The translations under genes were made by a program, and so were the position numbers. A DNA stretch of 9,840 nucleotides from Rhodobacterales bacterium UBA3080 (GTDB lineage: Bacteria > Pseudomonadota > Alphaproteobacteria > Rhodobacterales > Rhodobacteraceae): contig DFBM01000088.1 in NCBI GenBank assembly GCA_002366645.1, positions 4,312-14,151 on the forward strand. The letters run 5' to 3'. Under the pieces are notes generated by a model. The model saw only the letters and a list, made by a program, of their open reading frames with translations. It searched no databases and was not told the origin of the DNA. Below are positions 7,332 through 9,840 of the stretch, piece by piece (position 1 is the stretch's first letter; the number at the start of each line of letters is the position of its first letter).

Positions 7332-8060
7332 TTACCGGCTTGCAGCGGGCTCGAAGGTCGAGAAGTCAACCAACGTGCCCAGCATCTGAAGATACGCGAT
7401 CAACGCATCAGCTTCGGTCAGTTTTGCCTGACCGTCGAAGTTACGTGTCTGCGCTTTAGGATAGCGAGACAGCAAGCCATCCCAATCCGCATCAAGATCA
7501 GCTTGTGCTTTGAAGTCGTCCTGTGCATTTGCAAACATTTCGTCTGTATACGGGGAACGACCGAACGCAGCATTCGCTTTCATCACGTCCTCGATATATT
7601 GGCCATCGATAACCGTTTTTTCCAACCAACGATAGGAAGGCATAATCGATTCAGGCACAACATCACGTGGATTGCGAAGGTGGTCTACATGCCACTCGTC
7701 CGAGTAGCGACCGCCTACACGTGCCAGATCAGGACCTGTACGCTTAGAACCCCACTGGAACGGATAGTCATACTGAGACTCCGCAGCCAGCGAGTAGTGA
7801 CCGTAACGCTCGACTTCATCACGCAGCGGGCGGATCATCTGGCTGTGACACAGATAGCAACCCTCGCGAACATAGACGTTACGTCCTGCCAACTCGAGCG
7901 GGGAGTAAGGGCGCATGCCCTCGACATCCTCGATCGTGTTTTCAAGGTAGAACAGTGGAACGATCTGAACCAGACCACCGATCGACACCACTAGGAAGCT
8001 GAGAACCAGCAATAGGGTGGCGTTCTTTTCGATTATCTTATGTTTATCTAGGATACCCAT
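7332..8060 (-). CDS. ccoO: CcoO (FixO), monoheme cytochrome c subunit of cbb3 oxidase
   Basis: A 242-residue membrane-anchored cytochrome c. A single N-terminal anchor helix (about residues 15-38) is followed by a periplasmic domain with heme-binding CYLCH (68-72) in the family context EGCYLCHSQMIRPLRDE. The likely axial ligand is M140 in SIMPSYRWL. YPFQWGSKRTGPDLARVGGR (99-118) is also characteristic. CcoO receives electrons from CcoP and passes them to the hemes of CcoN. Length and motif order are normal for the family. It begins 12 bases after ccoN and ends 11 bases before ccoQ, so it shares the ccoNOQP transcript. Purine-rich GGGGGCCGGA lies just before the ATG. Confidence 0.97.
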   Translation of the reverse strand: MGILDKHKIIEKNATLLLVLSFLVVSIGGLVQIVPLFYLENTIEDVEGMRPYSPLELAGRNVYVREGCYLCHSQMIRPLRDEVERYGHYSLAAESQYDYPFQWGSKRTGPDLARVGGRYSDEWHVDHLRNPRDVVPESIMPSYRWLEKTVIDGQYIEDVMKANAAFGRSPYTDEMFANAQDDFKAQADLDADWDGLLSRYPKAQTRNFDGQAKLTEADALIAYLQMLGTLVDFSTFEPAASR

Positions 8061-8072
8061 TTTCCGGCCCCC

Positions 8073-9662
8073 TTATTCTGCTGGAACTGCTGCGGAGCGG
8101 GCGGATTGCCCTGCACCGATTGCAGTTTTCCAAAGGTTCCAAGCCATGATCAAAGCGCCTGTCAGATACAACAGACCGCCAGTACCACGAACTACATACA
8201 TCGGGAACTTGGCCGATACGGTGTCAGCGAAGGAGTTCACAAGGAAGCCCTGTGCGTCAACTTCACGCCACATCAAGCCTTCCATGATGCCTGTCACCCA
8301 CATGGACGACGCATAAAGAACGATACCGATCGTCGCGAGCCAGAAGTGCCAGCTAACCAGTTTCAGGCTATATAGCGCTTCGCGGTTCCAAAGACGTGGC
8401 ACAAGGTAATAGAGCGCACCAAAGGTGATCATACCGTTCCAGCCAAGCGCACCGGAGTGCACGTGTCCGATTGTCCAGTCAGTGTAGTGCGACAGGGAGT
8501 TAACAGCTTTGATAGCCATCATCGGACCCTCGAAAGTCGACATACCGTAGAAGCCTACCGACACAACCATCATACGTAGAACCGGATCCGTCCGCAGCTT
8601 GTCCCATGCACCCGAAAGCGTCATCAGACCGTTGATCATGCCACCCCAGCTCGGCATCCACAGGATGATCGAGAAGACCATACCAAGTGTCTGTGCCCAG
8701 TCAGGCAACGCTGTGTAGTGCAAGTGGTGAGGACCAGCCCAGATGTACAAGAAGATCAGTGCCCAGAAGTGGATGATCGATAGTTTGTACGAGTAAACCG
8801 GGCGGTTCGCCTGTTTCGGCACGAAGTAGTACATCATACCAAGGAAACCGGCCGTCAGGAAGAAGCCAACCGCGTTATGGCCGTACCACCACTGTGTCAG
8901 CGCGTCTTGAACGCCCGAGAACATCTGAACCGATTTGGAGCCCATGAAGGACACAGGAACGGCCATGTTGTTTACAAGGTGCAACATCGCAATTGTTACG
9001 ATGAACGCCAGGTAGAACCAGTTGGCAACATAGATGTGCGGCTCTTTACGTTTGATGATTGTTCCCAGGAACACCACCAGATAAGACACCCAGACGACTG
9101 TCAGCCAGATGTCTACATACCACTCAGGCTCGGCGTATTCTTTCGACTGCGTGGCACCCATAAGGTAACCGGTCGCAGCCAGAACGATGAACAGCTGATA
9201 CCCCCAGAACACGAAATTCGCGAGGTTGCCCCCGAAAAGACGTGCCGCAGACGTACGCTGAACAACATAAAAAGAGGTCGCAATCAAAGCGTTACCGCCA
9301 AATGCGAAAATCACCGCTGAAGTGTGAACGGGACGTAGGCGTCCGAATGTTGTGTAGGACAGACCGAAGTTGATTTCCGGAAAAGCCAACTGGAAGGCGA
9401 TCCAGGCGCCCACAGTAAATCCGGCCAAACCCCAGAACACTGTTGCAATAACGCCCCAGCGCACCACATCGTTTTTATAGCCTGTTTCTTTTGGCTTTGG
9501 CGCATCCCCGATAGCGGCGATAGCCTTGATTAGCAGATAGCCGGCAACTGCCGCTATCAGAATTGCGTGAACCTGAAACGCCAGATCACGTCCAAAGTTT
9601 GCGGCCATCGCAGAGAATAGGACAATAAATCCTAAAACAACGACCTTAAGTGCATTCCACAT
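8073..9662 (-). CDS. ccoN: CcoN (FixN), catalytic subunit I of cbb3-type cytochrome c oxidase
   Basis: This 529-residue, roughly 12-helix membrane protein reduces oxygen to water at a heme b3/CuB centre and pumps protons. Numbering from the preferred ATG, the metal ligands of C-family heme-copper oxidases are all present: H113 (RPVHTS) and H402 for low-spin heme b, H400 for heme b3 (IGHVHSGALGWNG), and H262 (WWYGHNAV), H312 and H313 (AGPHHLHYT) for CuB. Y306 (YIWAGPHH) is the expected cross-linked tyrosine, and E378 (STFEGPMM) is the conserved glutamate near the active site. The start at 9662 is chosen over an in-frame GTG at 9734 because AAAGAGGG lies just before it, because MWNALKVV resembles usual CcoN N-termini, and because the extra 24 residues are basic and would begin upstream of the transcription start predicted from the FNR box. 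It is the first gene of ccoNOQP. Confidence 0.97.
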   Translation of the reverse strand: MWNALKVVVLGFIVLFSAMAANFGRDLAFQVHAILIAAVAGYLLIKAIAAIGDAPKPKETGYKNDVVRWGVIATVFWGLAGFTVGAWIAFQLAFPEINFGLSYTTFGRLRPVHTSAVIFAFGGNALIATSFYVVQRTSAARLFGGNLANFVFWGYQLFIVLAATGYLMGATQSKEYAEPEWYVDIWLTVVWVSYLVVFLGTIIKRKEPHIYVANWFYLAFIVTIAMLHLVNNMAVPVSFMGSKSVQMFSGVQDALTQWWYGHNAVGFFLTAGFLGMMYYFVPKQANRPVYSYKLSIIHFWALIFLYIWAGPHHLHYTALPDWAQTLGMVFSIILWMPSWGGMINGLMTLSGAWDKLRTDPVLRMMVVSVGFYGMSTFEGPMMAIKAVNSLSHYTDWTIGHVHSGALGWNGMITFGALYYLVPRLWNREALYSLKLVSWHFWLATIGIVLYASSMWVTGIMEGLMWREVDAQGFLVNSFADTVSAKFPMYVVRGTGGLLYLTGALIMAWNLWKTAIGAGQSARSAAVPAE

Positions 9663-9678
9663 GGATCCCTCTTTCCTT
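9663..9678 (-). promoter_or_regulatory. Ribosome-binding site that decides the ccoN start
   Basis: The minus strand reads AAGGAAAGAGGGATCC immediately before the ATG at 9662. GAGGG (9671-9667) lies four bases from the start. The competing in-frame GTG at 9734 has no comparable purine-rich sequence at that distance, which favours the shorter protein. Confidence 0.75.
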
Positions 9679-9753
9679 ATGGCGGAACGCAGATACACTA
9701 CGCCCGTCTTTTTCGTTATCGTGCGTTTTTGCACCTTAGCGCCAATCCGGACT

Positions 9754-9767
9754 TTGACCTAGATCAA
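9754..9767 (-). promoter_or_regulatory. FNR/FnrL-type binding site upstream of ccoNOQP
   Basis: Read on the minus strand this is TTGATCTAGGTCAA, one mismatch from TTGAT-N4-ATCAA. The centre (9760.5) is about 98 bases before the ccoN ATG. A class II position would place the transcription start near 9719 with a leader of about 57 bases. GATAAC (9720-9715) is a possible -10 but lies about one helical turn further downstream than the usual class II spacing. Oxygen-responsive activation of ccoNOQP by FNR-family regulators is well established in alphaproteobacteria. Confidence 0.85.
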
Positions 9768-9840
9768 TTTTGGTCTCGGAAAAGTAGCGAACCCGACAAT
9801 AAATTCCATTTTTTCTATGTAAATAGGTGCGATGCAGCAA

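Noticed and set aside
8877..9320. A 147-codon plus-strand open frame opposite ccoN
   Set aside because: It is antisense to the conserved oxidase helices, has no recognisable domain and has no ribosome-binding site that I trust.
9768..9840. AT-rich stretch at the right edge as a divergent promoter or start of an upstream gene
   Set aside because: No convincing -35/-10 pair, ribosome-binding site or coding frame can be supported before the window ends.

Overview
This window looks like part of the chromosome of an aerobic or facultatively anaerobic alphaproteobacterium, most likely Rhodobacterales (Roseobacter/Rhodobacter relatives). The reasons are the gene order ccoNOQP followed by ccoGHIS, the close match of the encoded proteins to the alphaproteobacterial forms of these families, and FNR-type palindromes in front of both operons. 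Every gene lies on the minus strand, so the biological reading order runs from high to low coordinates. The assignment rests on recognised motifs and synteny, not on a database search.

Reading from the right edge: 9663-9840 is the upstream region of ccoN. It holds one near-consensus FNR/FnrL box (9754-9767) and a Shine-Dalgarno sequence next to the preferred ccoN start; nothing else can be supported in it. The structural operon of the cbb3-type (heme-copper C family) cytochrome c oxidase follows: ccoN (catalytic subunit), ccoO (membrane monoheme cytochrome c), ccoQ (small membrane subunit) and ccoP (diheme cytochrome c), with gaps of 3-12 bases. A stem-loop terminator (6211-6240) closes it.

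A perfect FNR box (6180-6193) in the short ccoP-ccoG gap marks a second promoter, for the assembly operon ccoG (polyferredoxin-like membrane protein), ccoH, ccoI (P1B-type copper ATPase) and ccoS. Their junctions overlap by 4, 8 and 4 bases. ccoS is a 54-residue gene at 1847-2011. Only 33 bases after ccoS comes a gene for an FbpB-type Fe(III) ABC transporter permease, with no evident promoter or terminator in between. A tRNA-Thr(TGT) gene, cut only at the last base of its CCA, ends the window on the left.

Together the eight cco genes encode a high-affinity terminal oxidase for microaerobic respiration and the machinery that supplies its copper and matures it. Low oxygen sensed by an FnrL-type regulator is the expected inducer of both operons. 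The downstream iron permease may be co-transcribed, which would tie iron import to synthesis of an iron-rich oxidase; that is inference. I see no mobile element, CRISPR array, toxin-antitoxin pair, phage gene or other novel system. This is a well-known conserved locus, and the least explained point is the lone iron permease.
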